NCBI GenBank assembly: GCA_018436705.1
Contig: JAHDLA010000027.1
Location: forward strand, 38,151-102,150
Length of the DNA: 64,000 bases
Origin: Sedimentibacter sp.
GTDB taxonomy: Bacteria; Bacillota; Clostridia; Tissierellales; Sedimentibacteraceae
Reading direction: 5' to 3'
In this document: in pieces, positions 53,188 through 61,766 of the stretch
How the letters are laid out: each line of letters starts with the position of its first letter
How positions within the stretch are numbered: the first letter of the stretch is position 1
Notes under the pieces: generated by a model
What the model was told of the DNA's origin: nothing
Seen by the model: the letters and a program-made list of their open reading frames with translations, nothing else
Database searches by the model: none
Made by a program: the position numbers and the translations under genes

Positions 53188-54396
53188 CTACTCGAATGCT
53201 TCTTCTTTTAACAATGCTTTTTCAATTTTTTTACAAGCATCATCCAGCTGCTCATATGTGGCCGTTATAGGGGGAGCAAACCTAATTGTTCTTTCATGGG
53301 TTTCTTTTGCAAGAATGCCATTTCCCATAAGTTTCTTCACATACGGTGCAGCATTTTCTTTAAACTCCACTCCTATTAAGAGGCCCTTTCCCCTTACTTC
53401 AACTATATCATCATTATCAATAGCTTTAAGTCTTTCCATGAAATATTTCCCTTTTTCCTCTGCCTGCTTTGGATAATTATCTCTTTCAAGTATTTCCATG
53501 GCTTTAATTGATACTGCCGCCCCCAAAGGGTTTCCGCCGAAAGTAGACCCATGTGAACCGGGAGTAAAAACTCCAAGGATATCCTCATTTGCAGCAACTG
53601 CTGATACAGCAATAATTCCTCCGCCCAACGCTTTTCCAAGCACATACATATCAGGAATAATTCCATCATACTCACAGGCAAACATCTTACCTGTCCTTGC
53701 AAATCCAGTCTGCACTTCATCTGCAATAAACAAAACATTATTTTCTTTGCATATGTTAAGAGCTTCATTCAAAAATCCTTCAGGAGGAACTATTATCCCT
53801 GCCTCACCTTGTATAGGTTCAACTAAAAATGCTACGGTATTTGCGCTAATATTTTTCTTAAGCTGTTCAATATTACCATATTCTATCAGTTTAAATCCAG
53901 GTGTAAACGGTCCGTACCCTTGCTTTGCATCAGGATCGGTACTCATGGATACAATCGTAATTGTTCTGCCGTGAAAATTATTGGCACATACTATAATTTC
54001 CTGTTTGCCTTCTTCAACCCCCTTTACTGACTGCCCCCATTTTCTGGCGGTCTTCAGCGCAGTTTCAACAGCTTCGGCTCCTGTATTCATAGGGAGAACC
54101 ATATTTTTTCCCGTAACTTTACAGAGTTTTTCCATCCACTCGCCTAGCACACTATTGTAAAATGCCCTTGAGGTCAGAGTAACTTTATCCAACTGGTCTT
54201 TTGCCGCTTGCACCAATTCAGGATGTCTATGCCCGAAGTTCAGCGCGGAATATGAGCTCAACATATCATAAAACTCTTCACCTTCGGGATTTGTAACTAC
54301 CATGCCATCTGCCTTATCAATAACAACTTCTTTAGGGTGATAATTATGAGCACCATATTTTTCCGTTTTTTGCATTATTATTTTAGATAATTGCAT
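53188..54396 (-). CDS. rocD: Ornithine aminotransferase (402 aa)
   Basis: A PLP-dependent class III aminotransferase converting ornithine and 2-oxoglutarate to glutamate-semialdehyde and glutamate. The pattern is that of ornithine--oxo-acid transaminase: SSYSALNFGHRHPELVQAA, NTGAEAVETALKTARKWG, NNFHGRTI, LVEPIQGEAGIIVPPEGFL, ADEVQTGFARTGK, the PLP lysine in VLGKALGGG, and HGSTFGGNPLGAA. Full length. Start: ATG with AAGGAGG. Strong private promoter at 54463-54491. It feeds ornithine carbon into glutamate/proline metabolism beside argF. Confidence 0.95.
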   Translation of the reverse strand: MQLSKIIMQKTEKYGAHNYHPKEVVIDKADGMVVTNPEGEEFYDMLSSYSALNFGHRHPELVQAAKDQLDKVTLTSRAFYNSVLGEWMEKLCKVTGKNMVLPMNTGAEAVETALKTARKWGQSVKGVEEGKQEIIVCANNFHGRTITIVSMSTDPDAKQGYGPFTPGFKLIEYGNIEQLKKNISANTVAFLVEPIQGEAGIIVPPEGFLNEALNICKENNVLFIADEVQTGFARTGKMFACEYDGIIPDMYVLGKALGGGIIAVSAVAANEDILGVFTPGSHGSTFGGNPLGAAVSIKAMEILERDNYPKQAEEKGKYFMERLKAIDNDDIVEVRGKGLLIGVEFKENAAPYVKKLMGNGILAKETHERTIRFAPPITATYEQLDDACKKIEKALLKEEAFE

Positions 54397-54462
54397 TTTT
54401 TAACCTCCTTAGGACATCTGGATTTTTTCATAATTTATTTTCAGCTTAAATTTATAAGATTT

Positions 54463-54491
54463 ATTATATCTATATTCAATACCAATGTCAA
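54463..54491 (-). promoter_or_regulatory. rocD promoter
   Basis: Minus strand: TTGACA (54486-54491), 17 bp, TATAAT (54463-54468); both consensus. Confidence 0.85.
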
Positions 54492-54703
54492 GAATTAGTT
54501 AATACAGTCCAAAATATTACTGCGTTTTAAGATAAAAACATCATTTTTGAAAAATAATGTTAGTTTAAATGTGTTATGAATTTTCATTCTGTGCTTTTAT
54601 AACATTAATTAAATCGCACTTATTTTTGCAACAAAGAATATTTTAATTGCATATGCGCAATAAAAGTCCTTCTTAATTTCTATCTGTGTGCTAAAATTTA
54701 ACT

Positions 54704-54745
54704 AAAAATGACACCTCATAATTTACATATCAGATGTCATTTTTT
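54704..54745 (-). terminator. argF terminator
   Basis: Stem AAAAATGACA / TGTCATTTTT with further imperfect pairing inside and a T-rich 3' arm, about 30 bp after the argF stop. Confidence 0.7.
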
Positions 54746-54773
54746 CGTTAGTTTATTATTTCTTATAGATTTT

Positions 54774-55769
54774 TTATCCTATAGTAGCTACCACCACAGC
54801 TTTAATGCTGTGAAGCCGATTTTCAGCTTCATCAAAAACGACGGAATTTTTGCTTCTAAAAACTTCATCCGTTACCTCTCTTATATCATACCCCAGTTCA
54901 TATTGTTCTCTTGCCATTTTTGTTTCAAAGTCATGAAAAGCAGGCAGACAATGCATAAATATAACATCTTCATTTCCTGTTGCATACATTAATTCAGAGG
55001 TCACTTTAAACGGCGAAAGTATTTTTACTTTCTCCGGTATCTGTTCCTCTTCGCCCATAGAAGCCCAAATATCTGTATAAATTACATCTGCATCCTTAAC
55101 ACATTCAATATTATCAGATATTTCAATTTTTGCTCCTGTGAATTTTGCAGTCTCATAAACTTTACTCAATATGCCAGAATCAATCTTCTGGCTAAGCTCC
55201 TTAGGTCCAAATGCTACAAAATGCATGCCCATTTTTGCGCAACCATACATCCATGCATAGCTCATATTGTTCCTTATGTCTCCGGCAAATACAAGTTTGA
55301 CTTTATTGAGAGGCTTAAACAAATGCTCCTCTATTGTCATCATATCCGCCAGTATCTGAGTAGGATGATCTATATCCGTCAAGCCGTTCCATACAGGCAC
55401 CCCGGAATGCTTAGCCAGTTCTTCAACCGTTTCTTGTTCATAACCTCTGTATTCTATTCCATCGTAGAATCTTCCCAAAACTTTCGCTGTATCCTCAAGA
55501 GACTCCTTTTTACCCATTTGAGAATAATCAGAATTCAAAAATGTTACATGAGCTCCTTCGTCTAATGCAGCTACTTCAAAAGAGCACCTCGTTCTTGTGG
55601 ACGTTTTTTCGAATAATAATACTATATTTTTATCCTTAAGCAGATTATTAGATATACCTTGTCTTTTCTTTGATTTTAAATCATGCGCCAAATCAAGCAA
55701 ATATCTAATTTCTTCAGGTTTAAAATCCATCAATGTTAAAAAGCTTCTTCCTTTTAAATTTACTGTCAT
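54774..55769 (-). CDS. argF: Ornithine carbamoyltransferase (331 aa)
   Basis: This enzyme interconverts ornithine plus carbamoyl phosphate and citrulline plus phosphate. Carbamoyl-phosphate loop STRTRCSFEVAA (~55-66), SQMGKKESLEDTAKVLGRF, HPTQILADMMT, DVIYTDIWASMGEE and the ornithine-binding HCLPAFHD are all present. Length is typical. Sequence alone does not separate the anabolic (ArgF) from the catabolic (ArcB) role. Lack of arg biosynthesis genes nearby and closeness to rocD suggest catabolism or citrulline/ornithine cycling. Start: ATG with GGAGG, own promoter. Confidence 0.95.
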   Translation of the reverse strand: MTVNLKGRSFLTLMDFKPEEIRYLLDLAHDLKSKKRQGISNNLLKDKNIVLLFEKTSTRTRCSFEVAALDEGAHVTFLNSDYSQMGKKESLEDTAKVLGRFYDGIEYRGYEQETVEELAKHSGVPVWNGLTDIDHPTQILADMMTIEEHLFKPLNKVKLVFAGDIRNNMSYAWMYGCAKMGMHFVAFGPKELSQKIDSGILSKVYETAKFTGAKIEISDNIECVKDADVIYTDIWASMGEEEQIPEKVKILSPFKVTSELMYATGNEDVIFMHCLPAFHDFETKMAREQYELGYDIREVTDEVFRSKNSVVFDEAENRLHSIKAVVVATIG

Positions 55770-55813
55770 AGCGTCCTCCGTGTTTATTTATTAAGTTTTT
55801 CGTATATTTAATA

Positions 55814-55842
55814 ATAATAGCACATAAATTTCTTTTTCGCAA
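55814..55842 (-). promoter_or_regulatory. argF promoter
   Basis: Minus strand: TTGCGA (55837-55842), 17 bp, TATTAT (55814-55819), with a ~40-nt leader. Confidence 0.6.
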
Positions 55843-55948
55843 TATTTTTTTATAAATATTTTATTATAATTATAAAAAACATTATTTTTTTTGAGTTATA
55901 TAAAAAAATAAACCCAGCCACTTAAGCAAAACTTATTTATGACAAATC

Positions 55949-55982
55949 AAAAAAATAAAGAGTACATATAATACTCTTTATT
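55949..55982 (-). terminator. Terminator after the M20 deacylase gene
   Basis: A perfect 11-bp stem (AATAAAGAGTA / TACTCTTTATT, 7-nt loop) is followed on the minus strand by a T-run. Confidence 0.8.
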
Positions 55983-56011
55983 TTAAAATTAAATATTTAA
56001 ATTTGTTCTAT

Positions 56012-57229
56012 TTATAAAGACAGCCTTCTGGTCAAATAATTATATACAATCTCTGTAGTTTCTAAAAAGCTGTTCAAATTTACATATTCATCAAAGCTGT
56101 GGAAATTTCCTCCAGATGGTCCAAATATAATAACAGGTATATCAAGTCTTTCTGCTATTAAGTTAAAATCTCCTATGCTGGAAAAATATTTTATCATTGG
56201 TTCTTGGCCGCTGCACTCTTTTATAAGACTCTCAATAATTCTAACTTCTTCAAGGTTTTCATCTGTAACATACGGCATAAATCCTCCGGAAGCCTCTAAC
56301 GGATCATCTCTAAAAATAATTTCATACTTTGACTTTATTTTTGCATTATTTGCGGCCTTATGAACTTCTTCAATTATTGATTGCTTGTTTTCTCCGATAA
56401 CTATGTGCTTAAAAATTTCAATTTCAGAATAATCAGCTACAGAGCATCCGCTTCCGCTGCTTTTTATACTTGTAACACATGTACTTGAATGTCCCAACTT
56501 ATCATGATATTTGGGTTCTACATTCTTCAAAGCTATAATTAGCTTGCTTGCATCTTCTATTGCACTTATTCCATTTTCTGGTGTTGCCGCATGGCTCGAC
56601 TTTCCGAACAACCTTATTTTATATTGATAGCCGCCTCTTGCTCCGAGACATATGCTGTGATTATCAGTAAACGAAAAGCCGCTGCTTGGTTCCAAGGACA
56701 GAGCTGTTTCAGCTCCCTCGTATAAATTGTCTTTAATAGAAAATGATGTTCCCAAGCCATAAGGGCCTTCCTCATCAGATACAAAAGAATAAATTATTTT
56801 TCCTTTAAAATTTTTTATAGTCTTACTGAATTTTTTTAAAGATATTAATGCAGCTGCGCAACCGGATTTCATATCCAATGCTCCAAGCCCATACATTTTA
56901 CCATTTTCTATTACCGGGATGTATGGATCTTTTGTCCAGCCAGTGCATTCGCCAACAGTATCAAGATGGCAGTTCAGCAATATTACCGGACCGTCCTCTG
57001 AGCCTTCTATTGAACCTATCAGATTTGTTCCCTTAAATCCCGTTACCTTCTTATCTTCATAGTAGTAAAAATTAACGTCTATATTGTTCTTTTTCAGCCA
57101 GTTAAACACAAAGCTCATTATTTCTTCTTCATGGAAAAACTTACTTTTAATTCGAATTAAGTTATCCAGCAGCTCAATTGCTTCCTGTTCATCTGCATAG
57201 GTGTTTTTTATAAATTTATTGTTTAACAT
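56012..57229 (-). CDS. M20-family ArgE/DapE-like deacylase or peptidase (405 aa)
   Basis: A zinc amidohydrolase: LLNCHLDTVGE (metal His-Asp), GLGALDMKSGCAAALI (bridging Asp), FVSDEEGPYGLGT (Glu-Glu), SLEPSSGF, and a dimerisation domain beginning GKSSHAATPENGISAIEDA. Length and motifs fit the acetylornithine deacetylase/succinyl-diaminopimelate desuccinylase group. Substrate is open; the ornithine and arginine genes around it favour an N-acyl amino acid or peptide. Start: ATG with GAGGT. It lies downstream of the alanine symporter across a terminator. Confidence 0.85.
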   Translation of the reverse strand: MLNNKFIKNTYADEQEAIELLDNLIRIKSKFFHEEEIMSFVFNWLKKNNIDVNFYYYEDKKVTGFKGTNLIGSIEGSEDGPVILLNCHLDTVGECTGWTKDPYIPVIENGKMYGLGALDMKSGCAAALISLKKFSKTIKNFKGKIIYSFVSDEEGPYGLGTSFSIKDNLYEGAETALSLEPSSGFSFTDNHSICLGARGGYQYKIRLFGKSSHAATPENGISAIEDASKLIIALKNVEPKYHDKLGHSSTCVTSIKSSGSGCSVADYSEIEIFKHIVIGENKQSIIEEVHKAANNAKIKSKYEIIFRDDPLEASGGFMPYVTDENLEEVRIIESLIKECSGQEPMIKYFSSIGDFNLIAERLDIPVIIFGPSGGNFHSFDEYVNLNSFLETTEIVYNYLTRRLSL

Positions 57230-57254
57230 ATATTACCTCAATAAAAGAATTTAT

Positions 57255-57300
57255 AAAAAACTATCTCCTGAAAGAAGAATCTTTATAGAGATAGTTTTTT
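57255..57300. terminator. Terminator after the alanine symporter
   Basis: A 13-bp perfect stem (AAAAAACTATCTC / GAGATAGTTTTTT, 20-nt loop). No separate promoter for the following M20 gene is visible, so readthrough past this hairpin may express it. Confidence 0.75.
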
Positions 57301-57318
57301 ACATTATAGATTAATATC

Positions 57319-58713
57319 TTAATCTACTATCTTTGTTTTACTTTTTTTTTTATCTTTCAGATAGTATTGTTCACTTGTAAAGAATTCATTTTTAAGTTCA
57401 ACAACCTCTCCGCTCATTGCAATTAAACCTATAACATTTGGGAATATAATTAAAGCCAAGAACAAGTCAATGAAAGAATATAAGAACTCAATACCACCGA
57501 CTACGCCTAATATAATTGATAGAACATATACATATTTCCATTTTGTTGCAAACTTTGTTCCAAATAAATATTCTGCCTGCTTTTCACCATAGAATACTAA
57601 TACTATTACTGTGGACAAAACGAACAAGAATATTGAAATCGATACTACATATCCGCCAATTGGGCCAAATTGATTAATAAAAGCTATTGCCGGCATAGAA
57701 GCAGCTTCTGACGATGGTATATCAGTCCATACACCTGAAAGCAATACAACAAATGCTGTAAGTGTACATACTAGCAAAGTATCAACCGTAATTTCAAAAA
57801 TTCCCCAGAAACCCTGGCGAACAGGATGGTCTGTTTCTGCTGTAGCATGTGCGATTGGAGCAGTACCCATACCCGCTTCATTTGAGTATGTACCTCTTGC
57901 AGCTCCCCATCTTAAAGCCAATGCCACAGTTGAACCTGCAAATCCGCCTGTTGCAGCTGACGGTGCAAAAGCGCCTTTTATTATTAGCCCAAATACGTGA
58001 GGTACTGCAGTTATGTTAGAAATTATAATAATCAATGCACCCAGCAAATAAACAATCGCCATAATAGGAACCAATTTTTCCGTAACTTGAGTTATTCTCT
58101 TTATCCCACCAAATACAACTATAAATACAATTAAGGCCATACCTACGCCTGTTACCATGCTTGGCACACCAATGCTTCCCAATGTTTGTACTGCTGATAT
58201 TGCCTGAGTTGCAATCGAAGGTATGAGTTCCAGGAAAAGGAAGAATGCAAACAAGAAGGCTAAAAATTTACCTAAAGCTTTATTTTTAATACCTTTTGAC
58301 AAATAATAGGTAGGTCCTCCTACGTATTCTCCAGCAGCATTTTTCTCTCTATATTTAATACCAAGAACGATTTCCGAAAACTTTGAAGCATTACCAATAA
58401 GAGCAATTATCCACATCCAAAATACAGCCCCCGGTCCACCAAATGCGATAGCTACAGGTACACCTACTATGTTTGAAGCTCCAATTGTTGAAGCAAGAGC
58501 AGCTGTAGCCGCCTGAAATGGCGATATTGCGTTTTTATCTTCAGGCTTCTTAAGCATTTTGCCAAAAGTTTGTCCCCACATGTACCACAAGTGTCTAAAC
58601 TGAAAAAATCCAAGTCTGAAAGTCAGGAATATTCCGCCGCCTGCTAACAAAAGAAGCATTGGAAGTCCCCATATCCAGTTAGAAATACTGACTATTATTT
58701 CTGTAAAATTCAT
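57319..58713 (-). CDS. Alanine or glycine:cation symporter, AGCS family (464 aa)
   Basis: A sodium-coupled amino-acid carrier with about ten or eleven membrane helices. Family signatures: GIFLTFRLGFFQFRHLWYMW at the N-terminus, FQAATAALASTIGASNIVGVPVAIAFGGPGAVFWMW (residues ~65-100; long signature by position), NEAGMGTAPIAHATAETDHPVRQGFWGIFE, and VLVFYGEKQAEYLFG. Complete. Start: ATG with AGGAGG. The leader shows no glycine riboswitch. It supplies alanine or glycine to the amino-acid catabolism genes around it. Confidence 0.94.
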   Translation of the reverse strand: MNFTEIIVSISNWIWGLPMLLLLAGGGIFLTFRLGFFQFRHLWYMWGQTFGKMLKKPEDKNAISPFQAATAALASTIGASNIVGVPVAIAFGGPGAVFWMWIIALIGNASKFSEIVLGIKYREKNAAGEYVGGPTYYLSKGIKNKALGKFLAFLFAFFLFLELIPSIATQAISAVQTLGSIGVPSMVTGVGMALIVFIVVFGGIKRITQVTEKLVPIMAIVYLLGALIIIISNITAVPHVFGLIIKGAFAPSAATGGFAGSTVALALRWGAARGTYSNEAGMGTAPIAHATAETDHPVRQGFWGIFEITVDTLLVCTLTAFVVLLSGVWTDIPSSEAASMPAIAFINQFGPIGGYVVSISIFLFVLSTVIVLVFYGEKQAEYLFGTKFATKWKYVYVLSIILGVVGGIEFLYSFIDLFLALIIFPNVIGLIAMSGEVVELKNEFFTSEQYYLKDKKKSKTKIVD

Positions 58714-58923
58714 TAATTAATACCTCCTATTATTTAATTTATATATAATCAGATTAGCTATTTAATTCAAATCCAATATATATCGAACTATTGCATACGT
58801 ATTCCTGTTATTCAATTATATGTTTATAAGGTTCATTTATTGTTTTATTATTATTACATTTAGTATTTTATATGCATATATTAAAAAAACTTAAATTTGA
58901 AATAAACACTTTTTAAACATTTT

Positions 58924-60087
58924 TCAATTTTTATCTTCAATATACTTAATAAATAAATTAGTGTTAGAACTTAAAAATTTGAAGAATTTTGTTGACTTTT
59001 CATCGATTTTATCTACATTATATATATATATTTGAATTAAAAAGTCCTTGGATAAGTATGTCAATATGTTTTTTACAGAATGGTACAGGCGTATTTCTAT
59101 TAGCTCAGTATTTGAATAATTATTTACCAAGTCATAAAAACTCGGTTGAATTAAACACGCATCGCATAAATAAATCTTTGGTATCCCCTGCAATATATTT
59201 TTTTTAAAACTTAGCATCAATTTTTCCAGCAAATCACTCATAGCAAAGTAATTAACCGATGAATCAGCATATTCATTTATTCTTATAATAATATTATTGC
59301 CGTCTTTTAATACTTTCTTGCTATGATTAATTTCTTCATTATTTTTATTATTAATAAGTTTTAAATAAAGATCTTTTATTTTTTTTTGGGGGAAAATATT
59401 CAAATCTTCTCTAAGGGATGTCTGATATTTTTTATAATGTATAATAGCTAAATTTGATTCTTTATTGTTAATCAGTAAATTCATGAGCTTATAATGAGAT
59501 TCTTCATCATATGGATTAATTAACAAAATTTCTTCTAATGTATCTTTGGCGCTATCATAAACATTAAGATTCAAGTATTGGTCAAGCAGCTTATTTAGTG
59601 TTTGAATATGAAGCTTTTGAAATATAGAGCGTTGATAAAATATCCAGTCGTTAAAGTCATCACATTCCTTAAAATAAAAATTCTCTAAAAATTCGCCTCT
59701 AAACAGCTCCTTCAACTTTTTCAAGGTATTTATATCACTTGATTTTTCTTTATTTATGTTTTCCAAATAAGTAATATCAGAATTAAAATTGTAATCTTGA
59801 TTAATATAACAATATTTGTTATCTGAGATTATAAATTCATTATCATTCTCATCATTTGAAATTACTTTTTTTAAGTTCCATAAATTATACCGCAAATTAT
59901 AGTTTGCAGTTTCAAAACTTTCAGGCCAAAACATATATGCTAATTTTTCTCTTGTAACCTTTTTATATTCGTTGCACAGCAAAATAGCTAAAACACCTAT
60001 TGATTTTGCACTCAGCTTGTTGTTTATCAATTCACCATTATAATAGATTTCAACATTTCCCAATAGGTTAATGTTTAATTTATCCAT
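58924..60087 (-). CDS. BTAD-domain transcriptional activator, SARP/OmpR-like (387 aa)
   Basis: The N-terminal ~95 residues are a winged-helix DNA-binding domain of the SARP type: INLLGNVEIYYNGELI, SAKSIGVLAILLC, TREKLAYMFWPES, NYNLRYNLWNLKKVI. Residues ~105-250 match the bacterial transcriptional activation domain (LFRGEFLENFYFKECDDFNDWI, then DTLEEILLINPYDEESHYKLMNLL and LAIIHYKKYQTSLREDL). The last ~130 residues are unassigned. There is no ATPase or sensor domain. It begins 14 bp after the amidohydrolase stop and shares its transcript, so it probably activates that operon or neighbouring catabolic genes. Confidence 0.82.
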   Translation of the reverse strand: MDKLNINLLGNVEIYYNGELINNKLSAKSIGVLAILLCNEYKKVTREKLAYMFWPESFETANYNLRYNLWNLKKVISNDENDNEFIISDNKYCYINQDYNFNSDITYLENINKEKSSDINTLKKLKELFRGEFLENFYFKECDDFNDWIFYQRSIFQKLHIQTLNKLLDQYLNLNVYDSAKDTLEEILLINPYDEESHYKLMNLLINNKESNLAIIHYKKYQTSLREDLNIFPQKKIKDLYLKLINNKNNEEINHSKKVLKDGNNIIIRINEYADSSVNYFAMSDLLEKLMLSFKKNILQGIPKIYLCDACLIQPSFYDLVNNYSNTELIEIRLYHSVKNILTYLSKDFLIQIYIYNVDKIDEKSTKFFKFLSSNTNLFIKYIEDKN

Positions 60088-60101
60088 TTTTATCTCTCCA
60101 G

Positions 60102-61634
60102 TTAAAAGTTTTTATATAAAACCTCTCCGCTCTTAATAGTGCCTATAACCTGTGTTGTTATAATAGACTTTGTATTTATCTCATAAATATCTTTATCCAA
60201 AATAGCTAAATCTGCTAATTTGCCTATTTCAATAGATCCCTTCCTGTTTTCCTCGCGCACGGCATATGCAGCATTAATTGTGTACATCCTTACAGCTTCT
60301 TCAACAGCAATGCTGTTTTTACTTATTGGATGATTAACTGCCGAATGAATACCCAGCATGGGATCTATTGGTGTTAAGTCACTGTCTGATCCTCCGCACA
60401 CTGTGATTCCCAAGTCAAATATTCTCCTAAATTCATTTGTTTCAGTATAATGATTACTTAATCTACGTTCATACATACCGCTTTTACCGCCATAGAAATA
60501 TTCAAATGAAGGCTGCATGGAAAAAATAATTTCAAGTTCCTTTGCCTTTTGCTTTTGTTCCTCAGATGTCAACTCAACATGCTCTATCCGATGACGTAGT
60601 TTTTTATTTGGAATCTGGTTTCTTGCAAATATATGTGCATTTAGAACCTGATCCACCGCCCTGTCTCCTACCGTATGAAAAGCTGTATCTAAGCCGTTTT
60701 TGTAGCAATCAAGCATAAATTCATTAATATCCTCTTGAGAAAAATACAGTTCACCGTAACAATCTGTATCCTTATAATTAAAACTTATTGCGGCAGTTTT
60801 CGAAGTAAAAGATCCGTCAATATATATGTCGCCTCCAATTCTGTTTAAACCGCTGTTTTTAATTTTTGATATATCTGTTGTACTGTAATATACCGATATA
60901 TCTATAGGAATTTCTTCAACAAGAGATGATAATAATTCAACATCCTTGTCTATAAAGTCAAAACCGCCTTCAACCGCATGTATGCTTGTAACCCCTTTTT
61001 TTATTATATTGTTTGTAAGATTTTTAATTGCTTTTATTTTACCTTGAACCTGGTATGATTTGAGCATTTTTTTTCTTATTAACGCATTTGCCATACCGTA
61101 AAATATCCCCGTAGGATTGCCTTGCTCATCTCTGCCTACACCTTCTATAGTCAATGGCGCTTTAAGCATATTTATAGCTTTTGTATTTAATATGCTGTTA
61201 TGAAAGTCACGGCTGTTTATCATTATTGCATAGTCTTTTGATATCCTGTCAAGAAACCTTCTTGTAGGCCATCTTTCTTCATTTAGGTCAGATATTTCAA
61301 GTCCGTAGCAGTATACAAACTTACTCTGTGGATATTTTATTATCCAGTCAAGCAATCGTTTTTCTAACTCCTGGAAATCTTCACACCCATTAAGATCGAG
61401 GTTCTCCATATGTAACGCAGTCTGGATAAAGTGTACATGGCTGTCATAAAAACCGGGCAATACTGTATTCTTTTTTAAATCTATAAAAGACAGGCACTTA
61501 TCTTTATACATATCAAAATCATTTCCAAAACCGGCATCTACTATGATCCCACCCTTTACTGCAAGCCAATTAAAGTTTTTGTTTTCCCCAAACCTTACTA
61601 TATTTCCGTTATAAAGTAGCAAGTCGAATTCCAT
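60102..61634 (-). CDS. YtcJ-type metal-dependent amidohydrolase (510 aa)
   Basis: Amidohydrolase family 3: LLLYNGNIVRFGE opening, LPGFYDSHVHFIQTA (metal His-X-His, ~60-75), DGSFTSKTAAISFNY, FHTVGDRAVDQVLNAH, RHRIEHVELTSEEQ, CGGSDSDLTPIDPMLGIHSAV and a C-terminal KLADLAILDKDIYEI. Complete. Members hydrolyse amide, carbamate or N-formyl groups; the substrate is unknown. Start: ATG with AAGGAGG. It heads an operon with a BTAD activator. Confidence 0.9.
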   Translation of the reverse strand: MEFDLLLYNGNIVRFGENKNFNWLAVKGGIIVDAGFGNDFDMYKDKCLSFIDLKKNTVLPGFYDSHVHFIQTALHMENLDLNGCEDFQELEKRLLDWIIKYPQSKFVYCYGLEISDLNEERWPTRRFLDRISKDYAIMINSRDFHNSILNTKAINMLKAPLTIEGVGRDEQGNPTGIFYGMANALIRKKMLKSYQVQGKIKAIKNLTNNIIKKGVTSIHAVEGGFDFIDKDVELLSSLVEEIPIDISVYYSTTDISKIKNSGLNRIGGDIYIDGSFTSKTAAISFNYKDTDCYGELYFSQEDINEFMLDCYKNGLDTAFHTVGDRAVDQVLNAHIFARNQIPNKKLRHRIEHVELTSEEQKQKAKELEIIFSMQPSFEYFYGGKSGMYERRLSNHYTETNEFRRIFDLGITVCGGSDSDLTPIDPMLGIHSAVNHPISKNSIAVEEAVRMYTINAAYAVREENRKGSIEIGKLADLAILDKDIYEINTKSIITTQVIGTIKSGEVLYKNF

Positions 61635-61684
61635 AGAAGGTTCCTCCTTAGCAAAATTTATTTACTTCTAACAAATATACATAT

Positions 61685-61713
61685 AGTATAAATTAATATA
61701 TATAATATGTCTA
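61685..61713 (-). promoter_or_regulatory. Promoter of the amidohydrolase-BTAD operon
   Basis: Minus strand: TAGACA (61708-61713), 17 bp, TATACT (61685-61690). Confidence 0.6.
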
Positions 61714-61737
61714 CTGATTACTGCATTTAAATGGAAT

Positions 61738-61761
61738 AGAGATTACCTCACGGTAATCTCT
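61738..61761 (-). terminator. Terminator after the RocB-like gene
   Basis: A perfect 10-bp stem (AGAGATTACC / GGTAATCTCT, 4-nt loop) 6 bp after the stop. The T-run is poor (ATTCCATTT). Confidence 0.6.
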
Positions 61762-61766
61762 TAAGT

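Larger units (their letters stand above)
54397..54773. other. Intergenic region between argF and rocD
   Basis: No gene. It holds the rocD promoter, an AT-rich inverted repeat of 12-1-12 (54537-54561, one T-G mismatch pair) ~45 bp upstream of the -35, and the argF terminator. Confidence 0.6.

Noticed and set aside
54601..54660. Sigma-54 type promoter upstream of rocD
   Set aside because: There is no GG-N10-GC pair with proper spacing, and a perfect sigma-A promoter lies closer to the gene.
58714..58923. Possible glycine riboswitch in front of the alanine symporter
   Set aside because: Such switches are common before AGCS carriers, but no paired glycine aptamer core is present in this AT-rich gap.
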